Positions 46,103 to 60,359 of a stretch of 64,000 nucleotides of DNA are shown here, in pieces. The stretch lies in NCBI GenBank assembly GCA_036971475.1, contig JBAIZL010000425.1, positions 2,257,501 to 2,321,500 on the forward strand, read 5' to 3'. How positions within the stretch are numbered: the first letter of the stretch is position 1; each line of letters opens with the position of its first letter. Source of the DNA: Prosapia bicincta (lineage: Eukaryota > Arthropoda > Insecta > Hemiptera > Cercopidae). The position numbers and the translations under genes are program-made. The notes under the pieces are model-generated. The model ran no database searches. It was given only the letters and a program-made list of their open reading frames with translations, and was not told the DNA's origin.

Positions 46103-47242
46103 TTATGTATTGATTTTCATGTAACACCGATGGTTAGCCGGCTTGTACTCTAAGCACATTTTACAATAAACCTCTCCACACTGATGTGTGCTTTTACGGT
46201 CTGTAGTAAATATTACCTTCTCACACATTAGACATTTTCTAATATACTTGCAAACGCTTACGGAATGTGTGTTGTAACATTGCTGGTTCATAAAATGACG
46301 GTTACAGTCACCGCATTGAATACCACCGTTGTCGTCTAGCACACACGGTGGAGTCCGTTTACATGAATAACAGGTAGCTGAACATTTGTGTTTGCCTAAA
46401 GTGTTGTACGGTGTCCGACATGCTTCACAGTAGAAATGACACGCAAACGCGCTAGTTAAACTGGTAATCACATTAAAATGGGACTTGTGAAATAGCAAAT
46501 TTATTTTATACTTGGGATTGTTCACATTACCTTCAAAAAACACATGCCTACCTCTACTACCGTAACTGTACACCGTGATTTTATATTCAGTTAAATGATT
46601 TTGAAACGCTTGTAACTCATTCACACCCGCACCTGACTCGGTAATTTCTACATTAGCGTCAGCCATTAGTTGCTGTGCCCTAACGGTCTGACGTTTACCT
46701 TTGTTCTGTATTATAGCTTTATATTCTTTATCATTTTGCGCCCGAGCAATGCCAACCACAAGAGCACAAGGCAAGCACAAAGCATCTTTATTTTTAATTA
46801 CAACGATTCCCGTTCTGCTGTGACACTCTTCGCCAAAGTTATTGTAAATCCCACGCCTACTTCGACCCCGCCCTACAGGTACTCTAACCTTGGTACACGA
46901 TACCTGGAAGGTATCACCTGACATAAATCCCCCAGCGTTACTCTGGATTATTCCACCAAAAACGTCCCAAAGAATGTCTGACGTTAATTCCGAAGCAGGC
47001 CTGAAGGCTACGTACCCAGGTGTACGATTCTTAAAGTTTATGCTAGTCATAGTAAACCCAAGTCGATCTTCGTCTGTTGTACCCCTAGTCACAGATTCAA
47101 CCAACTCTTGAAGTCCCTGTCTAACCCATTCAATCTCTCCTACACCTTCAGGGGGTGTATTGAATTTAAAAACAATTTTATTCCCGTATAAACGGAATTT
47201 CTTTACATAGGTTTGCACATTAGAAAAAATATACACGGCCAT
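46103..47242 (-). CDS. N-terminal part of DNA polymerase B, ended by in-frame TAA
   Basis: 379 residues, same frame as 43,490-46,081, separated by one TAA and seven sense codons before the next Met. The stretch DALCLPCALVVGIARA (about 155-170) and the Cys/His-rich tail (several CxxC and HxC groups, residues about 265-375) match the N-terminal regions of Polinton polymerases. In most Polintons both parts form one protein of over 1,000 residues. So this is either a recent nonsense mutation, a readthrough site or a sequence error. Confidence 0.85.
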   Translation of the reverse strand: MAVYIFSNVQTYVKKFRLYGNKIVFKFNTPPEGVGEIEWVRQGLQELVESVTRGTTDEDRLGFTMTSINFKNRTPGYVAFRPASELTSDILWDVFGGIIQSNAGGFMSGDTFQVSCTKVRVPVGRGRSRRGIYNNFGEECHSRTGIVVIKNKDALCLPCALVVGIARAQNDKEYKAIIQNKGKRQTVRAQQLMADANVEITESGAGVNELQAFQNHLTEYKITVYSYGSRGRHVFFEGNVNNPKYKINLLFHKSHFNVITSLTSAFACHFYCEACRTPYNTLGKHKCSATCYSCKRTPPCVLDDNGGIQCGDCNRHFMNQQCYNTHSVSVCKYIRKCLMCEKVIFTTDRKSTHQCGEVYCKMCLEYKPANHRCYMKINT

Positions 47243-47270
47243 AATATAGGTTTTATTTTAAGAAGTCAAA

Positions 47271-47474
47271 TTAGAAACAGAGATAGGATAACAATCACAC
47301 TTACCTCTTTGCAGTCAGAATGAGACCCGAGTATACTGTGCTAACTGTTATATAGCTAACTGTTTATTAGAAACAGAGATAGAATAACAATCACACTTAC
47401 CTCTTTGCAGTCTGAATGAGACCGGAGTATACTGTCCTACCTGTAATATACGGGTTTATATAGCAACCTGTTTA
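47271..47474 (-). promoter_or_regulatory. duplicated promoter and first exon of the polymerase gene
   Basis: A ~96-bp unit is repeated in tandem (47,271-47,365 and 47,367-47,474). Each copy, read on the minus strand, carries a TATA box (TATATAAC at 47,347-47,354; TATATAAA at 47,455-47,462), a CAGTATACTC(C/G)GGTCTCATTC stretch about 30 bp downstream, then GCAAAGAG/GTAAGTG, a perfect splice donor. Two alternative start sites with a 5' leader exon are likely; the acceptor is not resolved. Confidence 0.6.
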
Positions 47475-47708
47475 GAGTGGGAGACATAGGCCAGCGATTT
47501 CTAATTACTGCACGGCCGCGAGTAGGAGTGAAAGTAGGTCAGCGATTTCTAATCCTTTCACTGCACGACCGCGAGTGGGAGTGAAAGTTCAACGATTTCA
47601 CACGGCACAACCTCGAGTGTGGGAAAAGGTCAATGATTTCTAAACTTTCTGTTGCGTGACACAGCCGCTTTGGGCAACTACACAGAGGACGCGTGGGGAG
47701 TTGCACAG

Positions 47709-47744
47709 TATATAAGCCGGTACCAACATACAGAGAGCATCAGT
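47709..47744 (+). promoter_or_regulatory. TATA box and arthropod initiator
   Basis: TATATAAG at 47,709-47,716 and TCAGT initiator at 47,740-47,744, whose A is 33 bp from the first T of the TATA box. Spacing is typical. It drives the plus-strand 106-aa gene and diverges from the polymerase promoter. Confidence 0.75.
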
Positions 47745-47791
47745 CTTCAGCGCTTTGCAGTTAGGTGCGTTGTGAGTGTTTTATCTTAATT

Positions 47792-48112
47792 ATGAATACT
47801 GCAAGTCAGCTCTCCGAAAATTCGACAGTTAACCGGTTCAATGCGGTTCCGGTTTACGAGCGAATTTTGGTGTCGTTAAAGTCGTTGGCGTTGAATAAAG
47901 AATACGGCATTATCTGTGCGAAACTCGTAACAACCGTTCATGGCTCGTCTATTCAGGTTGACTTTGATGACGACGATATAAAAAAGACTACTTTTTTTCC
48001 GAAACGGTATACCGCTATAGTGCAAAATTCCGATCTTCCGGAGTTGGAGAAATGCAAATTTGTCATTACACGTCATGTCGGTAAGACGGTGATAATGGAA
48101 ATACGGCCGTAA
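47792..48112 (+). CDS. 106-aa protein, possible OB-fold/ssDNA-binding type
   Basis: Starts MNTASQLSEN about 50 bp after the initiator; an upstream in-frame Met at 47,765 lies in the leader. The core SLALNKEYGIICAK, VDFDDDDI, FFPKRYTAIV and KCKFVITRHV is beta-rich and matches a small protein family with an (F/L)PKRY motif seen in insect and cnidarian genomes near virus-like elements. A small single-strand DNA-binding or similar fold is my inference, not shown. A broken copy follows at 48,235-48,450. Confidence 0.65.
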   Translation: MNTASQLSENSTVNRFNAVPVYERILVSLKSLALNKEYGIICAKLVTTVHGSSIQVDFDDDDIKKTTFFPKRYTAIVQNSDLPELEKCKFVITRHVGKTVIMEIRP

Positions 48113-48193
48113 ATCTTATTTATTTTCAAGGGGGTGACATATTTTAATGGAGTGGTCACCACTGATCACAGCGTGGCTGGAGCTGTTTTCACT

Positions 48194-48218
48194 GGGACGA
48201 ACTATTAGAGTTCGTCCC
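48194..48218 (+). terminator. perfect 10-bp hairpin after the 106-aa gene
   Basis: GGGACGAACT, loop ATTAG, AGTTCGTCCC. It lies 80 bp past the stop codon. It recurs at 48,466-48,490 with one change (AGTTCATCCC). It may be a 3' end structure for the transcript, by analogy with stem-loop ends; no direct evidence. Confidence 0.4.
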
Positions 48219-48234
48219 ACGGGGAGCTGGCTTG

Positions 48235-48490
48235 AGCGGTTCCGGTTTACGAGCGAATTTTGGTGCCTTTAAAGTCGTTGGCGTTGAATATAGAATACGG
48301 TATTACCTGTGCTCGTAACAACCGTTAATCTGTTCAAGTTGACTTTGATGACGATATAAAAAAGACTACTTTTTTCCGAAACGATACTGCTATAGTGAAA
48401 GATTCTTCCGGAGTTGGAGAAATTTCGGTAAGACATGGTGATAATGGAAATACGATGTTTTCACTGGGACGAACTATTAGAGTTCATCCC
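48235..48490 (+). pseudogene. broken tandem copy of the 106-aa gene
   Basis: Matches 47,848-48,218 (from GCGGTTCCGGTTTACGAGCG onward, with the same hairpin at its end), but has several deletions and a stop soon after ACAACCGTTAA. The start is missing. It is a decayed tandem duplicate, like the one at 32,941. Confidence 0.85.
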
Positions 48491-48584
48491 ACGGGGGGAG
48501 CTGACTTGATTAACGAATACTCTTTTAAACAAATACTTAATTATCGATATATTTCAGAAACTATCGATTTATTTCAGAAACACT

Positions 48585-50011
48585 ATGACCGATAGACGAA
48601 ATCAATCAGAGGTGAGTATGAAATAGCGTGTTTTTTTTTTGTTAAAGTTTTTATGTTTCGTTATTGCAATTTTTCATTGATTTTCAGTCTAATGACACAA
48701 CAAACAACGATGATTCTAGCTACGATGAAACGGGCATTTGGGAAGAATTAGACAATCATACTAACGAAATCGATCGTAACAGACGTAGCCCATCAATATT
48801 ACGAAGGGCTGCATGGACACCGTACCATAGACGCCAATCGATGGTTGATCAGAGCAGGGAGACTACGTCACAGGTAATTATAAACAATTTAGATTATTAA
48901 CAGTTTCATTTTCATATCTAATAAGCTTTTTTCCTTTCAGGAAACACACATTACGACTCCTCCTAGAGTACCTGATCGTAGCAACACCGCCCACCCAACA
49001 TCGGTGATTATTAATGAACTGCCTTTACTGTTTCCAAACAATTTAGATTATTAACAGTTTCATCTAATAAGCGTTTTTCTTTCAGGGAACAAACACTCCG
49101 TCTAGAACCAGAGGACCTTTGGCTGATCGTAGCAACACCGACCACCCAACACCGGTGATTATTGTATTCTTAATGAATTTTTACTGTTATCTTCTTATTT
49201 TTCATTACTAAAATAAATTGTATTTTATAGGCTGCATTATTAAATCACGTTGTAAATAGACTCAGAGATCGAGCGTCTCATTCGGGTGAACTAGAGGAGG
49301 AATTGCAACACATACAAGGACACGAGCATTCTCGTATTGACTGTTTCCTTTGCTTAGGAAGTAGGACAAGATATCCTCCTCAATATTCAGTAAGTTTTAT
49401 TGTACGATGATAATAGCTGTACTATCAAAGGATTATAAATGAATTTCATTTCTAATTTTCTTAGACGGCTGTGGGAAATGCACGTGCAACTGCAGCTCGT
49501 AACGTATCGGCTGATGCACTGCAGATACTAAAAAGGCTAGTATCAGACTTAGAGACAGCGTTTCAAAGAGACGGATATGAACAAAACTTCTACGCAGTCG
49601 GCGTATGGAGGATCATGATGAGCGATCTGGACAAACTTCTTGAAGAGGGCCGAAGAAGAGTGGCTGTCGCTGAAGCGGAGGCTATAATGGCCGATCGAAT
49701 CCCTTCATTCGTAGCCGTAAGTGTTACAATTTGTAAAAACTGATATTTATGCTATTCATTTACAATAATATAAATTATCTTCTTTGTTTTGTATGTTGAA
49801 ACAGAGAACATCAGAAGAGCAGAACGACGGAGACCGAAACAGCGGCTACCGTATAGCAGACTGTACTGTCTGCTTAGAAAGACCACCATGCACTGCCATC
49901 ATACCCTGCGGTCACGTGTATTGCAACCAGTGTGCGGAAAGGGTGCAGAGGTGTCCCATATGCAGGAAACCTGCTGACAGACGCTACCGACTATTTCTGA
50001 ACCTGGAATAA
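48585..50011 (+). CDS. seven-exon RING-finger protein
   Basis: Proposed exons: 48,585-48,611; 48,688-48,873; 48,941-49,003; 49,086-49,154; 49,231-49,389; 49,465-49,716; 49,805-50,011; all introns are short (63-88 bp), phase 0 and GT-AG, giving about 320 residues. The last exon encodes a C-terminal C3HC4 RING (CTVCLERPP, CGHVYCNQCA, RCPICRKP) ending in RLFLNLE, as in IAP-type E3 ligases. The middle (exon 6) is helical and coiled-coil-like; exon 5 holds a DCFLCLG motif; no BIR is seen. Exons 3 and 4 are tandem duplicates. It is probably a ubiquitin ligase acting on host or virion proteins. It is the only plus-strand gene with several introns and abuts the right TIR. Donors of exons 3 and 4 (G/GTGATT) are weak. 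Confidence 0.75.
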
Positions 50012-50080
50012 TTGTTTAAATTATCATAGTATTCGTTAATGAAGTCTTCCCTCTAAATTCAGACTTAAAATTATTGTTAT

Positions 50081-50522
50081 ATTTATATATATATATTGTA
50101 TTTAAATTACGTATTTGCCCTTGTCAATATATTTTTATTTTTTGAGACAATAAATTCATATTTATTAAAATACACGTATTACTCTTATTTTATACTACCG
50201 AAATTTCCAACCAAGACCTACTTGTACCACAATCGTACAGTTACACACAACTGAACGACTCGTAGCTCAGTCGCTAGCGTCACACGCCAGCAAACCTAAC
50301 GTCCTAGGTTCCATTCCCGAACCAAGAATTATATTTTTTCCAAACTCACGTCATCACCAGAACAAGAAGGCCCTTCCGCTCCTCCACCAGCACCAGGGGC
50401 GGGGCGTCGACGCCATCTTCACCACCATCGACCTATCAAACAAAAGGGGCGGGGCTTAGGAAGGAGTGGGGGTAAGAAATACTGCTCTCTCATTGGGGGG
50501 ATAAAGTATACCCATTACTACT
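50081..50522 (-). repeat. right terminal inverted repeat
   Basis: 442 bp, mirror of 28,864-29,305 without indels. Ends ...CATTACTACT. Contains the tRNA-like unit and GC boxes (GGGGCGGGGC). Confidence 0.96.
50256..50339 (+). ncRNA. tRNA-like Pol III unit in right TIR
   Basis: A-box-like TAGCTCAGTCGC (50,263-50,274), B-box-like GGTTCCATTCC (50,307-50,317), T6 (50,334-50,339). Identical to the left copy and also facing outward. The cloverleaf is weak, so a working tRNA is unlikely. Confidence 0.5.
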
Positions 50523-50528
50523 CACGCC
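50523..50528. repeat. right target-site duplication CACGCC
   Basis: Exact copy of 28,858-28,863. Confidence 0.93.
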
Positions 50529-50633
50529 CCATTCCGGTGTTAATATTGAGGCGAAGTAGGATAAAGTGCCTAGATAAAGCTCCCACAACAGGATTACAGC
50601 ACGTTCCCTCGTCGCTGTTACACACTGCCTCCT

Positions 50634-50664
<31 letters not shown>

Positions 50665-51879
50665 AACTGCGACTTATATCGTACGACAGCCTCTGAGAAC
50701 CGTTTGGGTTGCTGTAACACCTTTTGTTTACGTAAGTTATGTTACACTGCTCTACATTGTTAGTTTATAAAGTTAAAAGTAGTACGCAGGTTTTTTACAA
50801 TTTCACTTTTATTTTTTAAAATAAAATCAAATAAATGAATTTTAATTTGTGTCAATCTGCAACAAAGATGATTTATTTACAACTCTCAGTCTTTCCCACT
50901 CTACATTGTAAATATACCGTTGAGAAAATCCGAATCCCGATATTTCGAGCTTCCGTATAATTTGAGCCTATTTCTATTTCAGCCTATTTTATCTATTTGA
51001 AAGAAAATGATGAGTCGGGCTTCCGATAAATAATTATATCAATACGGTATGCAAAGAAAATGAGTCGACTTTCCAAGAAATGTTTATAGTCATACGGTAT
51101 ACAAAGGAAATGAGTCAGCCTTCCAATTCATTTATTTATTTCATGTATTTATATAAAAACACCTCACTTTGAGAAATTATAGGAATGGTAGTCTGCTACA
51201 TTTATTCGTGCCGAAGTAAAGTTACTTAATCCGTAGCATTCGTGCTCCCTAGTACCCGCACAATGTTTTTCTTTAACCTTGGAACGTTTTTGTACCCTAC
51301 CAGAATGTGTAGATTATTTAAATTTGATTATAGTGTGGACCATGTAACAGTGTACTTGGCCTTGAGAGATCGCAGTAGGCGAGAAGTGAGTTAGAGAGTC
51401 GGTATAAATACTTTCCTACAAACATCATAAAGACTGTCAAAACCCTGACTTGCATGAGAAGGTCGATATAAGAAACATTCGATGATAAATTACCTTCGGT
51501 ATAAAATAAAAAACATCTTGAAATATGTGTAGACACTTCGGATATAAAATCTGTTGATGTATGGAACATACGTAACATGTTTTTTTCAGAATTGGTATTA
51601 TTTCAGTAAGTGGTGCCCATTATACAAATAACGAATCTCAAAATACCAGAATTGAAAAAGAACTATAATATAATACAATGTAACAATTCATTTATCATTT
51701 CAGACATTTTGAAACCTGTTATTATATTAGACTGTTATTTCCAACAACACGTAAACATTTGAGCTGTCATTTTGACAAGTTTTACTTTATTCCTTAAAGG
51801 AGTTATTGACAAGCCTAATGATACGTTATAAACCTGGTAGACTGAAAAGCGGGCATTCTCTGACAAGGACTAAACAACG
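50529..51879. other. upstream region of the gustatory receptor
   Basis: Host DNA with a (GA)n at 50,636-50,664. No gene or TATA box is convincing. Presumably holds the receptor promoter. Confidence 0.5.
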
Positions 51880-56537
<4,658 letters not shown>

Positions 56538-57359
56538 AGTTGTGTTTCAGAAATAGAGTTTCACTTTAAATGTAGGTCATATAGATAATTTTTTTGCTTA
56601 TTGTAAATTTAATAAATTATATATTTTGTGTGGTGTTTTAAAACGAACTACAATAGTTGGAACGCTTAGGGTAAATATTTAACATAAACATTGAGGAGAA
56701 TTTTGTCTACAAGTTATATAGTCACACGGCGTCACAAATAGTTCTGATGAAGAAGGACGTTCAAAACCCGTCGGTGATTTCAACTGCACAGAGGATTCTG
56801 CTGTGAAAAGCTGAGGGTTTCTGTAGTCGGTATATTTATTATAATCTTGGCAGAGTAGAGCCTTTATTAGAGGCGCAGTATTACAACAATTCTAATTAAT
56901 AGAATTAATTTAATTATAATAACCTAATTGTAAGAAGCACTAATTATGAATAATAATAGTAAGGGAATAATTTTATTCCAATGGAAAACATATTTATTTT
57001 AAGCACTTTTTTATTAGAACACATTTAATTATGCAGTACATTATATTGTTTCTAATTGCAACCTCGTATTTTCCTTGTATAATTAAAGGTAAAACTAAAC
57101 TAACAAGAATGTATTGTTTGTATTATCACTGCATAATCTGTATTCCCTAATTATGTATCCAGAGCCGATAATTCCCCATCCCTTTATTTGGGCTGTAAAT
57201 GTCAGTAATAAGGGTTCAATGAAAGGCGATATTCTGGTTGCGAATGGTATTGGTGGATTGTGAAATGGTCAAGAAAAGTAGACAAAGGTGATTGTGGTAA
57301 TATTGGACTTAAAGTGTCTCTCTCAACCACCCATTAAATCACGTTTGTTACACTGCTAA
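56538..57359. other. 3' flank of the receptor
   Basis: Poly-A signal near 56,609; a CTGATGAAG word at 56,748 recalls Penelope-type ends but lacks the GAAAC partner. No other feature. Confidence 0.5.
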
Positions 57360-57722
57360 TTGTCAAAGTGGGACTCTAGGGGACAAAGTGAGACTGTTGG
57401 GGTCAAAATGGGACTATTATTGGAATCAAAGTGGGATTGTTGGGGCCCAAAGTGGGGCTGTTGAGGTCAAAGTGGGACTGTTGGAATCAAAGCGGTTTTG
57501 GGGGATCAAAGTGGGACTATTGGGATCGAAATGGGACTGTTGGGGTCAAAGTAGGACTGGTAGTATCAAAATGGGACTATTGAGGTGAAGGTTGGACTGT
57601 TGGGATCAAAGTGGGACTGTTTTGGTCAAAATGGGACTGTTGGGGTCACAGTGGAACTGTTTGCTTAAAATTGTGATATTGGATCACAGTAGGACTGTTG
57701 AGATCAAAGTGGGATTTGTTTG
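57360..57722 (+). repeat. ~20-bp minisatellite
   Basis: Repeats of GGGACTGTTGGGGTCAAAGT with many variants. It resumes at 58,660-58,700 (GGAATCAAAGTAAGAC...), so the LINE fragment lies inside it. Confidence 0.85.
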
Positions 57723-58659
57723 CACAATTTACCAAATGCTAATTGCAGATTGAAGAACCACAGTCAGCCAAAAGCAGAATCCCTGGACATATAACTGAGG
57801 CAAGCAGCCCTGAATACAATCAATAAAAAGTACCCTCAACCAGAATGGTTACATATATACACTGATGGGTCATCAATACCGGAAACAGGTGCAACCGGAG
57901 CTGCCTACTACAGTCGCAATTTTGAGGTATACGTAGCAGTGGGAGCTCCCCAGACCAACTACGATGGAGAAATAGCAGTAGTACAAGCAGCAGCAGTTGA
58001 ACTAAATAAAATAGCCCCTACACAGGCAGTTTCCTTCGTCGATTCACAAGTGGCTATCTGAAACCTATCGCGCAAAACAGATACAGACTGCAAAAGAGCA
58101 GCGGAAACAAGAAAAGCCCTGGAATACCTGGCAAATAAAGGTTGGCATATAACTATTCAAACTATACATGGATCCCAAACCATGTTAGCATCTATGGAAA
58201 TGAGAAGGCAGACTTTCTGACCAAAAAAGGCACATCCATGGCACAACCTATTTGTATGCCCTCGTTGCAAAACACGAAAGCCCTCATCAATGCAACTATT
58301 GACAGCGCCAACAAACTTCACCTCACACAGCAATCAGCATGAAGAAAATGGGAAAACCTTGTGACCACAGGACCCATCGACCACAGACTCCCACGACCTG
58401 TAGGCATTCCCAAGTTCAGAATGCTAACCGGCCACGACTACGTGGCCGCCCATCTACATCGCATCGGTGTGCTCCCAACATCGGAATGCCCTCTCTGTGG
58501 ACACGATACGATGGATGCGGATCATCTGATGAAATGCTATGCGCTCGACCATTCCGGAGATGATGATGACCCACTTGTTCGTCTATACTGGTCAGCGCGT
58601 CACCAAATGGTTCAACATCCAATGGTGGGCGTTGGCTAGTAAGTAGTAGGCCTAAGTAA
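57723..58659 (+). mobile_element. 5'-truncated LINE: RNase H and Cys/His end of ORF2, broken
   Basis: Contains IYTDGSS (first RNase H Asp), GEIAVVQAA (Glu), FVDSQVAI (Asp) and WIPNHVSIYGNEKADFL (last Asp with H-x-G-like). This is followed by FRMLTGHDYVAAHLHRIG and C-x2-C...H-x4-C (CPLCGHDTMDADHLMKC), the usual end of ORF2 in R1/I/Outcast-like LINEs. There is a stop after FVDSQVAI, a frameshift at about 58,140 and a stop before the Cys/His part. The insert is bounded by GGGATTTGTTTG on both sides (57,711-57,722; 58,660-58,671), a 12-bp target duplication. No poly-A. Confidence 0.85.
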
Positions 58660-58671
58660 GGGATTTGTTTG

Positions 58672-59149
58672 GAATCAAAGTAAGACTTTTGGGATCATAG
58701 AGGAACTGTGGATAATGGAAACAAAAAAAGTGTTTTAATATGGTGAGACCCGAAAGCGAGACAGTCGAGACCTACGAAAAGTATATACAAGGTAGGTCAT
58801 TGGTCTACCATGTGTATAAAACGTTATACTTTCACCAGCTGACATACCATTCACTCTACACCCTCAAAAACATTTACTGGTCAAAACACAAGAGCGACAT
58901 GTACAGTAATATGTTAATAGATTTTGCCTTAAGCTTTTCATAAGAACTTGATTTTACAGTAAAATTATGTTAGTTATTTTCACTGGAAATTATTATTAGG
59001 AGGAGGGCTGCCCCTCGACCCAAATCCAATTACATAGGAACATATCTGGAACCAGTAAATTATCTAAAACGAGTAACAACACAAATTTACAAGAATCTAA
59101 AACTTTCTTACAATGAAAATATTACATAAGCAAAGAGAGTTTTAGACAA
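58672..59149. other. gene-free stretch
   Basis: Minisatellite remnant, then AT-rich DNA without supportable features. Confidence 0.5.
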
Positions 59150-59810
59150 ACAGTAATGAAATATTTAGCAGAAGCGTAAAAATGTAAACGATTGTATATT
59201 TTTAAAACAAATACTGGTTACAAAGTGAAAGAAAAGTCATAGGTATAATGAAAAGTAAATTGTTTCCTATATCCTTTGAAAAATTAGTAACTTATGTAGT
59301 CCCATAGCAATTTACTTCCTGAATAAGCCCTCCATAGTAACTGCAATATCATCACAAACAGGCAATGCTTGACAAAAATAACTTTAACTTCAATTTTTCA
59401 ATTCCTTCTATTAGTTCACACACTTGCTATATCTATCTTATTCAAAGTTTCAATCAGTAATCAAACACGTTTCATTCATCCACTCAATTTCAAATACATT
59501 ATTTTAAACTTGTAGTGGACACTTGATGTTAATAAAGTTTTTTTCGAAATATTAATTCAATTTTCTTAGTTTTATACCGGAGGAAAACGTTTTACAAAAG
59601 GGACAAGGTATGCAATATAGTTATTTCGTCCCACTTGGTTAAAATAAGAGAAAACATATGATTTCATAAAACAGCTGATTTTATGTTATAGGTTATGTGG
59701 TAGAAATGCTGTTTTAACGTTTAGGTTATGTTATTTTATTTATATTAATTGTAATTATTAAATAAAAATAACTGAAATGAAATTTTTATTTCGTAGTTGA
59801 TGGTAAGAAT
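59150..59810 (-). repeat. older dispersed repeat, inverted uninterrupted copy
   Basis: Reverse complement of 24,950-25,810 without the palindromic insertion: around 59,430-59,450 the two flanks meet directly (TATATCTATCTTATTC). Family unknown; no coding seen. Confidence 0.8.
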
Positions 59811-59972
59811 TTACTTTAAACAAATGTTGTGTGTATTACTTGTTTCATTTTAATAAAGGTTACTTAGGACTACATTATAAACAAGATGATATATATATAT
59901 TTTAAATATCACAAATCATAAACAGTAAATAAATATAACATAACCACGAAGTATTAACAAACTCGAAAATGT

Positions 59973-60277
<305 letters not shown>

Positions 60278-60304
60278 ATTAATACACAAGAAAACATATT
60301 GCGA

Positions 60305-60355
<51 letters not shown>
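60305..60355. repeat. (TA)n microsatellite
   Basis: Between the palindrome and the 3' end of the left Penelope element. Confidence 0.95.
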
Positions 60356-60358
<3 letters not shown>

Positions 60359-60359
60359 G

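Larger units (their letters stand above)
28864..50522. mobile_element. complete Polinton/Maverick (adintovirus-like endogenous virus)
   Basis: The 21,659-bp element begins AGTAGTAATGGG and ends with its complement, has 442-bp TIRs and a 6-bp target duplication, and encodes the full diagnostic set: protein-primed DNA polymerase B, rve integrase, FtsK/HerA-type packaging ATPase, adenain-like cysteine protease, and major and minor capsid proteins. Polintons are self-synthesising transposons that share a virion module with adenoviruses and virophages. Accessory genes here (IAP homologue, glycosyltransferase-like, fiber-like, PLA2-like, spliced RING) suggest a virus-like life style. The one obvious defect is an in-frame stop in the polymerase gene. 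TIR identity is about 99.5 percent by eye, so insertion is young. The left end faces gene-free DNA; the right end lies 1.36 kb before a gustatory receptor. Confidence 0.96.

Noticed and set aside
48395..48595. 66-codon ORF on the plus strand
   Set aside because: It crosses the decayed copy of the 106-aa gene in a different frame and has no independent support.
50256..50326. True tRNA gene
   Set aside because: A- and B-boxes are present, but the acceptor, D and T stems do not pair well and no anticodon arm can be assigned.
56748..56790. CTGATGAAG word downstream of the receptor
   Set aside because: No GAAAC partner in the right place; kept only as a possible Penelope trace.
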